Positions 35,548-45,571 of a stretch of DNA of 64,000 nt are shown in pieces. Origin of the DNA: Methanocorpusculum sp. GTDB lineage: Archaea > Halobacteriota > Methanomicrobia > Methanomicrobiales > Methanocorpusculaceae. The position numbers and the translations under genes were made by a program. The notes below the pieces were generated by a model. It searched no databases. It was given only the letters and a program-made list of their open reading frames with translations, and was not told the DNA's origin. The stretch spans positions 1-64,000 of the forward strand of contig DALTYD010000003.1 of the NCBI GenBank assembly GCA_029986255.1. The letters run 5' to 3'. Positions within the stretch are counted from its first letter, which is position 1. Every line of letters starts with the position of its first letter.

Positions 35548-36855
35548 ATGGCAAAATACATGGATGTCATTGATCTCTATGATGACAACGGCAAGCTCTT
35601 GAAGAGCAATGTCCCACTCGAACGGATCAGCCCTCTGGTTAATCCAGCCGTAAAGAAGATCATCGACGATACGAAGAGAACCGTTGCTGTCAACATTGGC
35701 GGCATGCAAGAAGGACTCAAGACTGGAAAGATTGGTAAACATCAGCAAATTCTTGGTCGTGAACTTGATCTTGACATCATTGGCAACATTGATGCAATCG
35801 AAGCAAAAATCAAAGAGTATGTCTCTGTAGAGGATGGGGATGACACAGAAATCAAACGCTTTAATGGCGGGAAACTTCTCTTAGTCAAAGTTCCATCCGC
35901 ACGTATTGCAAGTGCAGCTACCTATGATGCGGCTCTTACATCTGTTGCAGCGGCAACTACTTATGCAGTTGTTGAGCAGTTCAACATTGATATGTTTAAT
36001 GCAAACACTGTCAAAGCAGCAGCATTTGGCTCCTATCCTGTCACTATGGATATGGCAGGTGGAGCATGTTCCATGATTATGTCCATCCCGCAGAACAATG
36101 AGTCGCTCGGTTATGCACTTCGTAACATTCCAGCAAATCAATCTGTAATGATGACTCATCGCAATGCAATGCAGGGTGCAGCGCTTGCAGCCACCTTTGA
36201 GCAGGCAGGTCAGTTTGAGATGGGCAATGCAATTGGTCCGTTTGAACGTGCACAACTTCTGCTTTACGCTTACCAAGGTCTTAACGCAAACAACATCGTT
36301 TTCGACCTTGTCAAGGAAAATGGTCAGTCTGGTACTGTTGGTACTGTTCTCCAATCTCTTGTTGAACGTGCAATCGAAGATAACGTCATCGTACAGGGTG
36401 TTGGTAGTGCTACCTTCAAACCATACGAGACCAAAGATCCAATGCTGTGGAACGCCTACGCATCCGCAGGAACGCTCGCGGCAACCATGGTCAACTGTGG
36501 TGCAGGCCGTTTTGCACAGGCGGTCTCTTCGACTCTACTGTACTTCAACGACCTTCTTGAGCACGAGACGGGACTTCCAGGTGCAGATTTCGGCAGAACA
36601 ATGGGTGTCGCTGTCGGTTTCTCCTTCTTTAGTCACTCTATCTATGGTGGTGGAGGACCGGGTATTTTCAATGGTAACCACGTTGTAACCCGTCACGCAG
36701 CAGGAAATGGTATGCCTTGTATCGTTGCAGCATGTGCACTAGATGCAGGTACTCAGATGTTCTCCCCAGAGGGAACCGCAAAAGTTTACGGTGACACCTT
36801 TGGTCAGATTGAAGAGTTTGCTCGCCCGATTCAGGCAATTGCAAAAGCAGTTTAA
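35548..36855 (+). CDS. mcrB: Methyl-coenzyme M reductase, beta subunit
   Basis: Part of the nickel F430 enzyme that reacts methyl-coenzyme M with coenzyme B to release methane. The 435-residue chain matches McrB throughout, including KYMDVIDLYDDNGKLL at the start, GGACSMIMSIPQNNESLGYALRNIP, the FGRTMGVAVGFSFFSHSIYGGGGPG segment near the active site and HVVTRHAAGNGMPCI. It is the first gene of mcrBDCGA, transcribed from a long leader. Confidence 0.97.
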   Translation: MAKYMDVIDLYDDNGKLLKSNVPLERISPLVNPAVKKIIDDTKRTVAVNIGGMQEGLKTGKIGKHQQILGRELDLDIIGNIDAIEAKIKEYVSVEDGDDTEIKRFNGGKLLLVKVPSARIASAATYDAALTSVAAATTYAVVEQFNIDMFNANTVKAAAFGSYPVTMDMAGGACSMIMSIPQNNESLGYALRNIPANQSVMMTHRNAMQGAALAATFEQAGQFEMGNAIGPFERAQLLLYAYQGLNANNIVFDLVKENGQSGTVGTVLQSLVERAIEDNVIVQGVGSATFKPYETKDPMLWNAYASAGTLAATMVNCGAGRFAQAVSSTLLYFNDLLEHETGLPGADFGRTMGVAVGFSFFSHSIYGGGGPGIFNGNHVVTRHAAGNGMPCIVAACALDAGTQMFSPEGTAKVYGDTFGQIEEFARPIQAIAKAV

Positions 36856-36896
36856 ACCTTTTAAAAAATTCCGTCACGACGGATAAAGGTCAAAGA

Positions 36897-37370
36897 ATGA
36901 CAAAACCAACATATCCACAGCTGAGAATTGTTCCGATGAGATTCCTAAACCCCGAAACGGTTGAAACCCTTCTTAATAGACTCTTTGATGTTGGTGGAAT
37001 TCGCCGTTTAGTCTTAAATGGCCCAAGCATTCCTGCAACTGTACCGTATGGCCCAGCCCGTGGGATTGTTAACTCTACCTCTTATCGACGACCCATTCAG
37101 GTATGTGGCGAGGAATATATGCTCGGCGTTCATGTAGGAAATATCCTTCTTGAACTTGCTGATTCATCTATGATTTCTGGAATTAAAGCAGTTTGCGATG
37201 AGGTATTTGCTGATAAATTCTCGTATGGGATCACTGAAGGTGTTTTTATGCGTTCTAATATGACAACTACTGATTATGCAAAATACGGTATTGTTGGGGA
37301 CGAACGCATACTTGGGATGATTGATCCAAAGAGCAAACAACATCCGGTCATCCTTCAGGGGTACAGATAA
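36897..37370 (+). CDS. mcrD: Mcr operon protein D
   Basis: A 157-residue protein encoded in nearly all mcr operons but not part of the purified enzyme; an assembly or F430-loading role has been proposed. Family features are PQLRIVPMRFLNPETVETLLN and GGIRRLVLNGPSIPATVPYGPARG. It is 41 bp after mcrB and 2 bp before mcrC. Confidence 0.95.
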   Translation: MTKPTYPQLRIVPMRFLNPETVETLLNRLFDVGGIRRLVLNGPSIPATVPYGPARGIVNSTSYRRPIQVCGEEYMLGVHVGNILLELADSSMISGIKAVCDEVFADKFSYGITEGVFMRSNMTTTDYAKYGIVGDERILGMIDPKSKQHPVILQGYR

Positions 37371-37372
37371 AT

Positions 37373-38050
37373 ATGCCTCTCGGACGTGTGACACAACTGG
37401 TTGATTGCAGGCAAAGCATGGGAATGGGAAAGGGTGGTTCTCTCGCACAACGTGGTACTATTTCAGAATGTAAAAATCCTGATGTTATTGTCGTGGGAAT
37501 GTCTCCTGGTCGGAGACATATAACAAAACCTGTATGTGATATCACATCAGCACTACGACAACAGGGAATTGAATACAGCGTAAGTACCTTGGTGTTGAAT
37601 GCTGGTAGTGGAGTACCTCCAGATGCTGAAATTGGAGGAGCCGCACTCGGTTCAAACTTCGGAATATTAGATCGCGAAATTGAACAAATAGAGCGTCACA
37701 AAGTTGCCGTTCTCCATCATGGAAACATTCGATCTCATGTTATCCACAAATCGCGTAAAATTCTACAAGAATGTAGCGTTAATGCTGTTGTTGTATGTCA
37801 GGCACCGGTTGACTTTGAGGATTTTGCCCGGGAAGGTGTTAAAACTGCATATGTCATGCCAAAACCTGATAAAATTAGGACGAAGGGGACTGTTAAGGGT
37901 ATTGTTACAGGAATCACTCGTGGCCAGACTCCTAGCCGTGTTGTAATGGCTGATGTCATTCATGAAGTACTACGAATAATTAAAAATCCTGAGATGGGAG
38001 TCAATGAAATTCATGAATCCTTGATATCAGGAATGCATACATTAAGGTGA
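37373..38050 (+). CDS. mcrC: Mcr operon protein C
   Basis: A 225-residue protein reported to belong to the complex that activates Mcr. The family is clear from GRVTQLVDCRQSMGMGKGGSLAQRGT (shown by its parts DCRQSMGMGKGG and LAQRGT) and VGMSPGRRHITKPVC. Two Cys residues are well placed for metal or redox use. It lies between mcrD and mcrG. Confidence 0.95.
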   Translation: MPLGRVTQLVDCRQSMGMGKGGSLAQRGTISECKNPDVIVVGMSPGRRHITKPVCDITSALRQQGIEYSVSTLVLNAGSGVPPDAEIGGAALGSNFGILDREIEQIERHKVAVLHHGNIRSHVIHKSRKILQECSVNAVVVCQAPVDFEDFAREGVKTAYVMPKPDKIRTKGTVKGIVTGITRGQTPSRVVMADVIHEVLRIIKNPEMGVNEIHESLISGMHTLR

Positions 38051-38057
38051 ACAAACT

Positions 38058-38822
38058 ATGGTATATACACCACAGTATGGACCGGGAACATCCAAGGTTG
38101 CAGAAAACCGCCGCAATCAGATGAACCCGAATGTGAAGCTCGAAAAAATTCGCAGCGTCACCGATGAGGATCTCATCCTTATTATGGGACACCGTGCACC
38201 GGGACAGGCCTACCCATCAGCACATCCGCCACTTGCTGAACAGGGAGAGCCCGATTGCCCGATTCGAAAACTTGTCAAACCAACCGAAGGTGCAAAAGCA
38301 GGTGATCGCGTCCGTTATATTCAGTTTGCAGATTCGATGCTGAATGCACCGTGCCAGCCATATCAGAGGACATACCTTGAGATGTACCGCTTCCGTGGCA
38401 TCGATCCTGGAACTTTGTCTGGTCGTCAGATTATTGAATGTCGTGAACGCGATCTTGAGGGGTATGCACGCCAACTCGTTGAGACTAACCTCTTTGATCC
38501 TGCGACCTGTGGCATTCGCGGTGCAACTGTGCATGGTCACTCCTTACGTCTTGCAGAAAATGGTATGATGTTTGATGCTGTACAGCGTTGTATTCTTGAC
38601 ACCGATGGGATTGTTAAGTACGTGAAAGATCAGGTTGGAAATCCACTTGATCGCAAGGTTTCTGTCGGAAAGCCGATGGATGCAGCATGGCTCAAGGAAA
38701 ACACTACAATGTTCCACTCCCTCGTTGGGACTGCATTCCGCAGTGATGAGGAGTATGTTAAATATGTCCAGCGTATCCACGCACTTCGTACCAAGTACGG
38801 ATTTATGCCTAAGGAGGCCTGA
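38058..38822 (+). CDS. mcrG: Methyl-coenzyme M reductase, gamma subunit
   Basis: A 254-residue subunit that completes the alpha2-beta2-gamma2 enzyme. It contains [39 protein letters not shown] and the [24 protein letters not shown] segment near the active-site channel. A GGTGA site precedes the start. Confidence 0.97.
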   Translation: MVYTPQYGPGTSKVAENRRNQMNPNVKLEKIRSVTDEDLILIMGHRAPGQAYPSAHPPLAEQGEPDCPIRKLVKPTEGAKAGDRVRYIQFADSMLNAPCQPYQRTYLEMYRFRGIDPGTLSGRQIIECRERDLEGYARQLVETNLFDPATCGIRGATVHGHSLRLAENGMMFDAVQRCILDTDGIVKYVKDQVGNPLDRKVSVGKPMDAAWLKENTTMFHSLVGTAFRSDEEYVKYVQRIHALRTKYGFMPKEA

Positions 38823-38827
38823 ATACA

Positions 38828-40534
38828 ATGGCAAAAGTAGAAAAAACCCAGAAACTTTTCCTTGAAGCACTCAAGCAGAAGTTCCCCAAGCAGGATGTTG
38901 AGTCTACCACGACTGAATTTTATAAGTTCAATGGTATTCATCAGTCTGCACGTAAGACAGAATTCCTCAAAGAGAATGAGGCAATTGTTGCAAAGAGAGG
39001 TATTTCCATGTATGACCCTGATCATTGTCACCTTGCGGGTGTTCCAATGGGTCAGCGTCAGCTTATGACCTATGAGGTCTCTGGAACTGGAACCTTTGTA
39101 GAGGGCGATGATTTACATTTTGTAAATAATGCAGCAATGCAACAATTCTGGGATGATATTCGTCGAACTGTAATTGTGTCCATGGACATGGCCCACTCCA
39201 CCTTGCAAAAGCGTCTTGGTAAGGAAGTTACACCAGAGACTATCTCTGAGTATCTTCACATTGTCAATCATGCCATGCCAGGTGGAGCTGTCGTTCAGGA
39301 GCACATGGTTGAGACTCATCCCGCTTTAACTGACGACTGTTATGTTCGTGTATTCACTGGAGATCAGGAACTTGCAGATTCTATTGAGTCTCAATATGTC
39401 ATTGACGTTGAGAAACTCTTCCCTAAAAAACAAGCAGAGGCTCTTCAGGCGGCAGTCGGCAAGTCCTTGTGGCAGTGTGTCCACATGCCAACAATCGTTG
39501 GACGTACCTGTGATGGTGGAACAACCTCACGCTGGTCTGCCATGCAGATTGGAATGTCCTTCATTGCAGCATATCGCATGTGTGCTGGCGAAGCGGCAGT
39601 TGCTGACCTCTCCTTTGCAGCAAAGCATGCAGGTGTCATTAACATGGCCTCACACTTACCGGCTCGCCGCGCCCGTGGTCCAAATGAGCCTGGAGGCATT
39701 CTATTCGGAAACTTTGCTGATATGATTCAGGCAGATCGTATCAATCCGAATGATCCCGCAAAAGCAACCCTTGAGGTAGTTGCTGCTGGTGCTGTTTTGT
39801 TCGATCAGATTTGGCTTGGCTCGTACATGTCAGGTGGTGTTGGCTTTACCCAGTACGCAACCGCAGCATATACTGATAACATCCTTGATGATTTTGTCTA
39901 TCATGGCATGGACTATATTCATGACAAGTATAACGTTGATGTGAAGAATCCAAATGTCCACGATAAAGTCAGACCGACCCAGGAAGTTGTCAATGACATA
40001 GGTACTGAAGTTAACCTCTATGGTATGGAACAGTATGAGATGTTTCCGACCATGATGGAAGATCACTTTGGTGGTTCTCAGCGTGCAGCAGTTCTTGCGG
40101 CAGCATGTGGTACTACGACTTCCATTGCCACTGGAAACTCCAATGCAGGCCTCAATGCTTGGTATTTGTCAATGCTTATGCACAAAGATGGCTGGTCCAG
40201 ACTTGGATTCTTTGGATATGATCTTCAGGATCAGTGTGGATCTGCAAACTCACTCTCTATTCGACCTGACGAAGGTTGTATCGGTGAATTCCGTGGACCA
40301 AACTACCCGAACTATGCAATGAACGTCGGTCATCAGGGTGAATACGCTGCAATTGTTGCTTCTGCTCATATTGGTCGCGGTGATGCATGGGCACTTTCTC
40401 CTCTTATTAAGATCTGTTTCGCAGATCCAGCACTCAAGTTCGATTTTGCAAATCCGAGAAAAGAATTTGCAAAGGGAGCTATCAGAGAGTTTATTCCAGC
40501 AGGAGAGCGCTCACTTATTATTCCTGCCCAGTAA
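38828..40534 (+). CDS. mcrA: Methyl-coenzyme M reductase, alpha subunit
   Basis: Catalytic subunit, 568 residues. Key regions are present: the F430 axial-ligand Gln in [14 protein letters not shown], the widely used mcrA marker stretch starting [20 protein letters not shown], and [17 protein letters not shown]. In the last, Gly463 corresponds to the thioglycine and Cys470 to the S-methylcysteine of the Methanothermobacter enzyme, by motif alignment. AGGAGG lies upstream of the ATG. A T-rich tract at about 40551-40566 probably ends the operon. Confidence 0.98.
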   Translation: MAKVEKTQKLFLEALKQKFPKQDVESTTTEFYKFNGIHQSARKTEFLKENEAIVAKRGISMYDPDHCHLAGVPMGQRQLMTYEVSGTGTFVEGDDLHFVNNAAMQQFWDDIRRTVIVSMDMAHSTLQKRLGKEVTPETISEYLHIVNHAMPGGAVVQEHMVETHPALTDDCYVRVFTGDQELADSIESQYVIDVEKLFPKKQAEALQAAVGKSLWQCVHMPTIVGRTCDGGTTSRWSAMQIGMSFIAAYRMCAGEAAVADLSFAAKHAGVINMASHLPARRARGPNEPGGILFGNFADMIQADRINPNDPAKATLEVVAAGAVLFDQIWLGSYMSGGVGFTQYATAAYTDNILDDFVYHGMDYIHDKYNVDVKNPNVHDKVRPTQEVVNDIGTEVNLYGMEQYEMFPTMMEDHFGGSQRAAVLAAACGTTTSIATGNSNAGLNAWYLSMLMHKDGWSRLGFFGYDLQDQCGSANSLSIRPDEGCIGEFRGPNYPNYAMNVGHQGEYAAIVASAHIGRGDAWALSPLIKICFADPALKFDFANPRKEFAKGAIREFIPAGERSLIIPAQ

Positions 40535-40550
40535 GTCTATTCGGGACAAC

Positions 40551-40566
40551 ATCTTTTTTTTCTTTT
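40551..40566 (+). terminator. Oligo-T terminator of the mcr operon
   Basis: Two T runs (eight and five or more Ts) begin about 17 nt after the mcrA stop, without a hairpin, as in archaeal termination sites. Confidence 0.5.
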
Positions 40567-40871
40567 TAGATTATTTAAACGCGCAAATGATTTTGTATTC
40601 ATTGGAGAAATGCATAATCTATACATGTTGTATCCCCTTTTCTCCTCCGTTTTGTTGTTGCATCACAAAAATAAGGGTTCAAGAGTTCTCCCCATGTAAA
40701 ATTAATTTTATATTGTGTAAACATCATTTGTTTTTAAAAAATTATTCAACCATAATACAAATTATTTGGATTAATTGGTGAAAATTTAGGCCGAAATAAG
40801 TGTTCAAAGAATATTTTTTCTGTCTCTTTCGTATACATTAATATATCACCTCTGCAAAAAAATAATTGTCC

Positions 40872-41182
40872 ACACTTTGTACTCCATTCGTTAGAGTGAG
40901 AACATTATTTGAATGTTCACGTCTAAATGGCGTGAATAATAGTGAATTGTCCATGAGTCTTTCATGACTCCTGAGACGTCTGCGCGATGATGAATCGTGT
41001 GGCTTCTTGAGACGCATCCTTCGTTTCAATTTGTTTGCTGGCTCTTTGAAGTATAGCACTTACTGAAACTACACTTTCATTTCCTATAAGGAGATGTTTG
41101 TCCTGAATCATACTCTATGAGGATGTTCAGGTGCAGCACAAGTTATATTACTTGTGCATGCAAATTCAAGGGAGAATCTTAC
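40872..41182 (+). promoter_or_regulatory. Structured leader of the mtr operon
   Basis: The predicted start is about 25 nt after the TATA-like element at 40838-40847. One hairpin has arms GAACATT 40900-40906 and AATGTTC 40912-40918. A second, with perfect 8-bp arms GCACAAGT 41136-41143 and ACTTGTGC 41150-41157, ends about 12 nt before the GGGAG ribosome site of mtrE (41170-41174). It could regulate translation or stabilise the mRNA. Confidence 0.45.
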
Positions 41183-42070
41183 ATGCAAGAAATTATAATC
41201 GGCATTGGAGTAACTGCCCTTGCGGGAGCTCTCGCAGCGGTTGCAGGTGCGGCCGAGGATACTGAGTCTAACATAGGATCACAGGGTGATCCGAATTCTC
41301 AGGTCCAGCTTGCACCTCAGATGGGATATACTCACCGTATTTACAACAAAGCAGTATCTGGTGAGCCCCCAGCATACACCCTGTGGGTAACCCTTGCTTG
41401 CGGTATTGCATGTGCATTTATTATGTTGCATATCAATGCAGTACTGGCAATCATTTTTGGTACAGTTCTCGCAACTTTTGTGCAGGGTATTTATGCTACT
41501 ACTGCATACCTTGGAAGAACTGCTAGTCTTTCCAAGTTTGGACAACCGGTCTTTATTGATGTGTTAAAGTCAGTAACGACTGTGACTATGGGTCATGCAT
41601 TTGTTGCAATATTTACCACGGTAACCGCCTGTTATCTGATGTCAACTGTGCTTAACCATCCGTTTTCACTACCCCTTCTCGGCATTGTATGGGGTCTTGC
41701 TCTTGGTGCAGCCGGCTCTGCTACTGGAAATCCTTACTATGGAAAGGAGCGTCAGTATCAAAATCAGAAGTTCGGTGCTGGTGTTCCAATCTCTGCATCT
41801 GGAAACATTGTCCGCTATGCTGAGGCTGGTCAGCGGAGTTCTATCGACAATGGTTTTTTTACCGCAAAACTTGGTGGTCCTGCATCTGGCCTGTGTTTTG
41901 GTCTGATTGTGTTCTTTGAATTGTGGCGTACTGTACTCTTTGAGAACACATGGAATGGATGGGGAGCAGTTGTTATTGGCGTTGTCATGATTCTTCTCTT
42001 TGCGTTCCTTGATCGCTATGTGGAGAAGTGGGCACGCAAAAACTATGGACCATATACTATGGAGGCCTAA
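41183..42070 (+). CDS. mtrE: Methyl-H4MPT:coenzyme M methyltransferase subunit E
   Basis: A 295-residue polytopic membrane subunit of Mtr, which transfers the methyl group from H4MPT to coenzyme M and pumps Na+. MtrC, D and E form the membrane part. Hallmarks are AGALAAVAGAAEDTESNIGSQGDPNSQVQLAPQMG (parts VAGAAEDTESNIGSQGDPNS and LAPQMG) and the soluble loop GNPYYGKERQYQ. ATG 41183 is chosen with GGGAG upstream; an earlier in-frame ATG at 41117 is inside the leader. Confidence 0.95.
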   Translation: MQEIIIGIGVTALAGALAAVAGAAEDTESNIGSQGDPNSQVQLAPQMGYTHRIYNKAVSGEPPAYTLWVTLACGIACAFIMLHINAVLAIIFGTVLATFVQGIYATTAYLGRTASLSKFGQPVFIDVLKSVTTVTMGHAFVAIFTTVTACYLMSTVLNHPFSLPLLGIVWGLALGAAGSATGNPYYGKERQYQNQKFGAGVPISASGNIVRYAEAGQRSSIDNGFFTAKLGGPASGLCFGLIVFFELWRTVLFENTWNGWGAVVIGVVMILLFAFLDRYVEKWARKNYGPYTMEA

Positions 42071-42072
42071 CT

Positions 42073-42927
42073 ATGAGTGCAATTGCAGCAAAACCCGCAG
42101 GCAACGCTGGTGCATTTCAGCCGGTTTCCTCAGTTATCGCAATCATCCTTACAATCATCTTTATTGGAACAGTTTACTTCCTTGGTAGCTTAGGCTATTT
42201 TGCTGGAGGGGCAATGCTTCCGGTTACCACGCTAGTTGGAATCATCATCGGTGCAGCATTAATTGCTTTTGGTGTCCATTTTGTTCCTGTTGGAGGTGCT
42301 CCAGCAGCCATGGGCCAATCTCCTGGTATTGCAACAGGTGTTGCAATGCTTGCAACAGGAGCAGGTCTTGCAGGATTGTTTGGAGGCGCATGGGCAGCAA
42401 ATCTTGGCTTTTGGGTCGCTCTCGCTGGTGGTGCCATTGGTGGCGGTCTAATGATGGCAATCACGTGCCTAATGGTGAACATCTCGTATGTCTACGGCAT
42501 GGGTATCCCTGCAGCATCTGGTAAAGTTGAAAATGACCCGATCACTGGAGATTCTCAGGCCGAGTATAAATCTCAGGGAACTGAAGGTCATGGGCTTCCA
42601 TTCATTTCATATGTTGGTGGTGTTATTGGTGGCCTATTTGGTGGTTTTGGTGGAACGCTTATTTACATTGAGCTTCTTGAGTTCTATAATACAAGCTTTA
42701 TTGCGTCCAACATGGAAGGATTTAGTTCTCTTTCAGTAGGACTTGCTGGCATATTTGCGATTGGTATGTTCCTCGTTATTGCCGTGCTTTCTGCATACAA
42801 CATTACCGGAACCATTGAGGGTCCTCATGATCCGAAGTTCAAGCGTTTCCCTCGTGCAATCATTGCAGCCGTATGTGCCAGTGGAATCTGTGGACTCGTT
42901 GCACTTCTGGCGGTGGCAATTCTTTGA
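42073..42927 (+). CDS. mtrD: Methyltransferase Mtr subunit D
   Basis: A 284-residue membrane subunit with six or more Gly/Ala-rich helices. The cytoplasmic loop ASGKVENDPITGDSQAEYKSQ and GHGLPFISYVGGVIGGLFG are typical of MtrD. ATG 42073 follows the mtrE stop by 2 bp; an in-frame upstream reading lies within mtrE. Confidence 0.95.
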   Translation: MSAIAAKPAGNAGAFQPVSSVIAIILTIIFIGTVYFLGSLGYFAGGAMLPVTTLVGIIIGAALIAFGVHFVPVGGAPAAMGQSPGIATGVAMLATGAGLAGLFGGAWAANLGFWVALAGGAIGGGLMMAITCLMVNISYVYGMGIPAASGKVENDPITGDSQAEYKSQGTEGHGLPFISYVGGVIGGLFGGFGGTLIYIELLEFYNTSFIASNMEGFSSLSVGLAGIFAIGMFLVIAVLSAYNITGTIEGPHDPKFKRFPRAIIAAVCASGICGLVALLAVAIL

Positions 42928-42936
42928 GGTGTAAAA

Positions 42937-43794
42937 ATGTCAGTAAAAGTTGAAGCATCACATGATGGCATTCCACACAACAAGATTATGACCATAGGCC
43001 TTGTCCTTGCATTAGTTTCCCTTTATATTGCTGTTGCTGGGTCTTATGTTGGATACGATTGCCTTGCATTTTTCGGTGGAATTGCAGCTATTGGTTCTCT
43101 TATTTGGGGTAACAGTACTATTAAAAGACTTTGTAGCTATGGTATTGGTACTGGTGTTCCCTCAGCAGGTATGCTTGCCTTTGGATCAGGTGTTATTGCG
43201 ATGTTGTTTGCAACGAAGCTCGCTATATTCAGTCCTTTTATAGTGCCGTTCGCGGGCTTATTCTTTGCACTGTTCGTTGGTCTCATTCTAGGATGGATTT
43301 CCAATTCTGTCCTGAACATGAAGATCCCAGTTATGACTCGCAGTATCGCTGAACTTGCAGCAGTTGGTTGTCTTGCAATTATGGGTCTAACTGTTGTTGC
43401 AATTGGTGATCTTGGATTCCATCAACTGACGACTTATACCCTTTCGATCTTGGGTCTAACTGTTGAGCTCCATGCTCTTTCCTATATTGCTACTGGTGTT
43501 ATTTCGGTTTCGTTTATGCTTGGTGCAATTGCGCTCCAGCATCCGTTCAATGCCTGTCTTGGACCTGGAGAAAAACAGGATAGAACCAATATGCTAGCGA
43601 TTGAGTGTGGATTCCTTTCCATGGTTGTTATGGCTGTCATTTCTTTTGCATTTGTTTCCTTTGTTGCGGCCTGGATCTCCTTGATCTTTGCACTCATTGG
43701 ATGGTATTGGTCTTACAAGCAATATTTCGCCTTGTCTCAGCGTGATGCTGCAGCATGGCTCAATGCAAAGCCGTTTAGCGATGTGGAGGAATAA
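42937..43794 (+). CDS. mtrC: Methyltransferase Mtr subunit C
   Basis: A 285-residue membrane subunit of the Na+-pumping part of Mtr. It has about eight hydrophobic helices and the family segment QHPFNACLGPGEKQDRT. A GAGGTG site precedes the ATG. Confidence 0.94.
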   Translation: MSVKVEASHDGIPHNKIMTIGLVLALVSLYIAVAGSYVGYDCLAFFGGIAAIGSLIWGNSTIKRLCSYGIGTGVPSAGMLAFGSGVIAMLFATKLAIFSPFIVPFAGLFFALFVGLILGWISNSVLNMKIPVMTRSIAELAAVGCLAIMGLTVVAIGDLGFHQLTTYTLSILGLTVELHALSYIATGVISVSFMLGAIALQHPFNACLGPGEKQDRTNMLAIECGFLSMVVMAVISFAFVSFVAAWISLIFALIGWYWSYKQYFALSQRDAAAWLNAKPFSDVEE

Positions 43795-43813
43795 GCTTTC
43801 GGAGGAATCAATC

Positions 43814-44104
43814 ATGGGATATGTATTAGTATTACCTGAATTTGGCCTCGTAGCTGACCCTATTGTCGGTATTGTAACGACTGCAGGTGTTTCCTACCAA
43901 CCGGTCATTGATCAGGTTGCGGAGCTTGAAAAAATTGCAGATGATCTTGTTGGTATGCTTTCTGGAGAAGGCAACTTCCTGAACAGTCACCCTGGACGCG
44001 AGAAGACTCTGCTCTATGCAGGTTCTGTTACCTCGCTCTGGTATGGTTTGGCTGTCGGTCTCTTTATTGCCGGCTTGATTGCATTTGCATTAATTGGGAT
44101 GTGA
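43814..44104 (+). CDS. mtrB: Methyltransferase Mtr subunit B
   Basis: A 96-residue subunit with one C-terminal membrane helix and the start [20 protein letters not shown], which is diagnostic. ATG 43814 has a GGAGG site upstream. The stop is 5 bp before the mtrA ATG. Confidence 0.95.
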   Translation: MGYVLVLPEFGLVADPIVGIVTTAGVSYQPVIDQVAELEKIADDLVGMLSGEGNFLNSHPGREKTLLYAGSVTSLWYGLAVGLFIAGLIAFALIGM

Positions 44105-44109
44105 GCTAC

Positions 44110-44637
44110 ATGGCAGATAAAAAATCACCAGCAAGCGGATGGCCGATTATTCAGGGTGACTATCACACCGGTGATGCTAACAGTCCAGTTGCTGTTATCA
44201 CCATGGGTTCTCACCTTGATGAGACGGCAATTTGTGCTGCAGGAGCTGCTCTCGCAGGTTCCTGTAAGACAGAAAACCTTGGTATTGAGAAAATCGTTGC
44301 CAACATCATCTCAAATCCGAACATTCGTTTTGTGCTCCTTTGTGGAACCGAAGTGAAAGGTCACCTTTCTGGTCAGTCTATTGAGGCGATGCATAAAAAT
44401 GGTGTTGAAGGCGGTAAGATCGTTGGTTCTGGTGGAGCAATTCCGTTCCTAGAGAATTTGACTGAGGAACACATCAAGCGGTTCCAAGAGCAGGTTGAGA
44501 TTGTAAACATCATGGAGAGTGAAGATCTCGGCCAAATCTCTGCAAAAATTGCTGAGCTTACTGCTCGTGATCCCGGTGCATTCGGTGCAGACCCGATTGT
44601 TGTTCAGATCTCTGATGATGAGGGCGGAAATACCGGT
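44110..44637 (+). repeat. Direct repeat, copy 1 (528 bp, mtrA)
   Basis: Starts exactly at the mtrA ATG and ends at the codon for Gly176 (ACCGGT). It is matched at 45044-45571, an offset of 934 bp. Line-by-line reading found no mismatch, and a 66-codon reading in another frame is also identical in both copies. Bases before the ATG and after the Gly codon differ. Confidence 0.92.
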
Positions 44638-44844
44638 AATGCAGAGGCCGGCGAGGAAGAACCCTTAACCGGTGAAATGGCTCTCATCACAGCTCGCATG
44701 AAAAACATCCAGATGATGGTTACTGACATCGGTTACCGCACTAGATTCTCATCTGGCCTTTATGGTGGAAAGATTGAGGGTCTAATGATTGGTCTTATCA
44801 TGTCCTTCATCATTCTTGGTGTTATCTTCTATGGATGGTTCTAA
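44110..44844 (+). CDS. mtrA: Methyltransferase Mtr subunit A (canonical, membrane-anchored)
   Basis: The corrinoid-carrying subunit, 244 residues. The cytoplasmic domain (1-176) holds the cobalt-ligand His85 in [10 protein letters not shown], equivalent to His84 of the Methanothermobacter protein. A linker leads to a C-terminal membrane helix (about 220-243) in the canonical MtrA manner. The first 528 bp are repeated without a visible difference 934 bp downstream, in the MtrA-MtrG fusion. ATG 44110 is chosen over an in-frame GTG at 44101. Its ribosome site (GGGATGTGAG) is weaker than that of the fusion gene. Confidence 0.95.
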   Translation: MADKKSPASGWPIIQGDYHTGDANSPVAVITMGSHLDETAICAAGAALAGSCKTENLGIEKIVANIISNPNIRFVLLCGTEVKGHLSGQSIEAMHKNGVEGGKIVGSGGAIPFLENLTEEHIKRFQEQVEIVNIMESEDLGQISAKIAELTARDPGAFGADPIVVQISDDEGGNTGNAEAGEEEPLTGEMALITARMKNIQMMVTDIGYRTRFSSGLYGGKIEGLMIGLIMSFIILGVIFYGWF

Positions 44845-44846
44845 AA

Positions 44847-45032
44847 ATGGCAGGTTCAATAATTAGAATGGCTGCCATCGATAAGATGGTAGATGACATC
44901 AGATATAAAGGACAGATCCTTGCACGTACACACAAGGTTGAGTCTGCAATTATGGACTCAGGTCTTGTTGGATTTGGTGCCGGGCTTGTTATCGCCCTAA
45001 TTATGATCCTTGTACCGGTGCTGGTTCTCTGA
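44847..45032 (+). CDS. mtrF: Methyltransferase Mtr subunit F
   Basis: A 61-residue subunit with one C-terminal membrane helix. The N-terminal part MAAIDKMVDDIRYKGQILARTHKVES is recognised by its parts DKMVDDIRYKGQILART and the following helix VGFGAGLVIALIMILVPVLVL. ATG 44847 is 2 bp after mtrA. Confidence 0.93.
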   Translation: MAGSIIRMAAIDKMVDDIRYKGQILARTHKVESAIMDSGLVGFGAGLVIALIMILVPVLVL

Positions 45033-45043
45033 GGTGAAGAAAT

Positions 45044-45571
45044 ATGGCAGATAAAAAATCACCAGCAAGCGGATGGCCGATTATTCAGGGTGACTATCAC
45101 ACCGGTGATGCTAACAGTCCAGTTGCTGTTATCACCATGGGTTCTCACCTTGATGAGACGGCAATTTGTGCTGCAGGAGCTGCTCTCGCAGGTTCCTGTA
45201 AGACAGAAAACCTTGGTATTGAGAAAATCGTTGCCAACATCATCTCAAATCCGAACATTCGTTTTGTGCTCCTTTGTGGAACCGAAGTGAAAGGTCACCT
45301 TTCTGGTCAGTCTATTGAGGCGATGCATAAAAATGGTGTTGAAGGCGGTAAGATCGTTGGTTCTGGTGGAGCAATTCCGTTCCTAGAGAATTTGACTGAG
45401 GAACACATCAAGCGGTTCCAAGAGCAGGTTGAGATTGTAAACATCATGGAGAGTGAAGATCTCGGCCAAATCTCTGCAAAAATTGCTGAGCTTACTGCTC
45501 GTGATCCCGGTGCATTCGGTGCAGACCCGATTGTTGTTCAGATCTCTGATGATGAGGGCGGAAATACCGGT
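45044..45571 (+). repeat. Direct repeat, copy 2 (528 bp, mtrA-mtrG fusion)
   Basis: Matches 44110-44637. The copy begins at the ATG and stops exactly at the junction with mtrG-derived sequence. Sharp borders at the start codon and the domain end point to selection or repeated gene conversion limited to the coding domain. Confidence 0.92.

Larger units (their letters stand above)
40535..41182. other. Intergenic region between mcr and mtr
   Basis: 648 bp. It holds the mcr terminator, then A+T-rich DNA, a TATA-like TTAATATATC at about 40838-40847 and a leader of roughly 310 nt with two clear hairpins before mtrE. No ORF is supported; a plus-strand reading that runs on from inside mcrA is a frame shadow. 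Confidence 0.55.

Noticed and set aside
40338..40781. 147-codon plus-strand frame running from inside mcrA into the intergenic region
   Set aside because: Most of it overlaps mcrA in another frame, and the remainder is translated from T-rich non-coding DNA; Leu-rich shadow.
40965..41020. Possible C/D-box RNA in the mtr leader (CTGA then GATGATGA)
   Set aside because: The boxes are in the order D-C with no convincing outer C and D boxes; the region is better explained as an mRNA leader.
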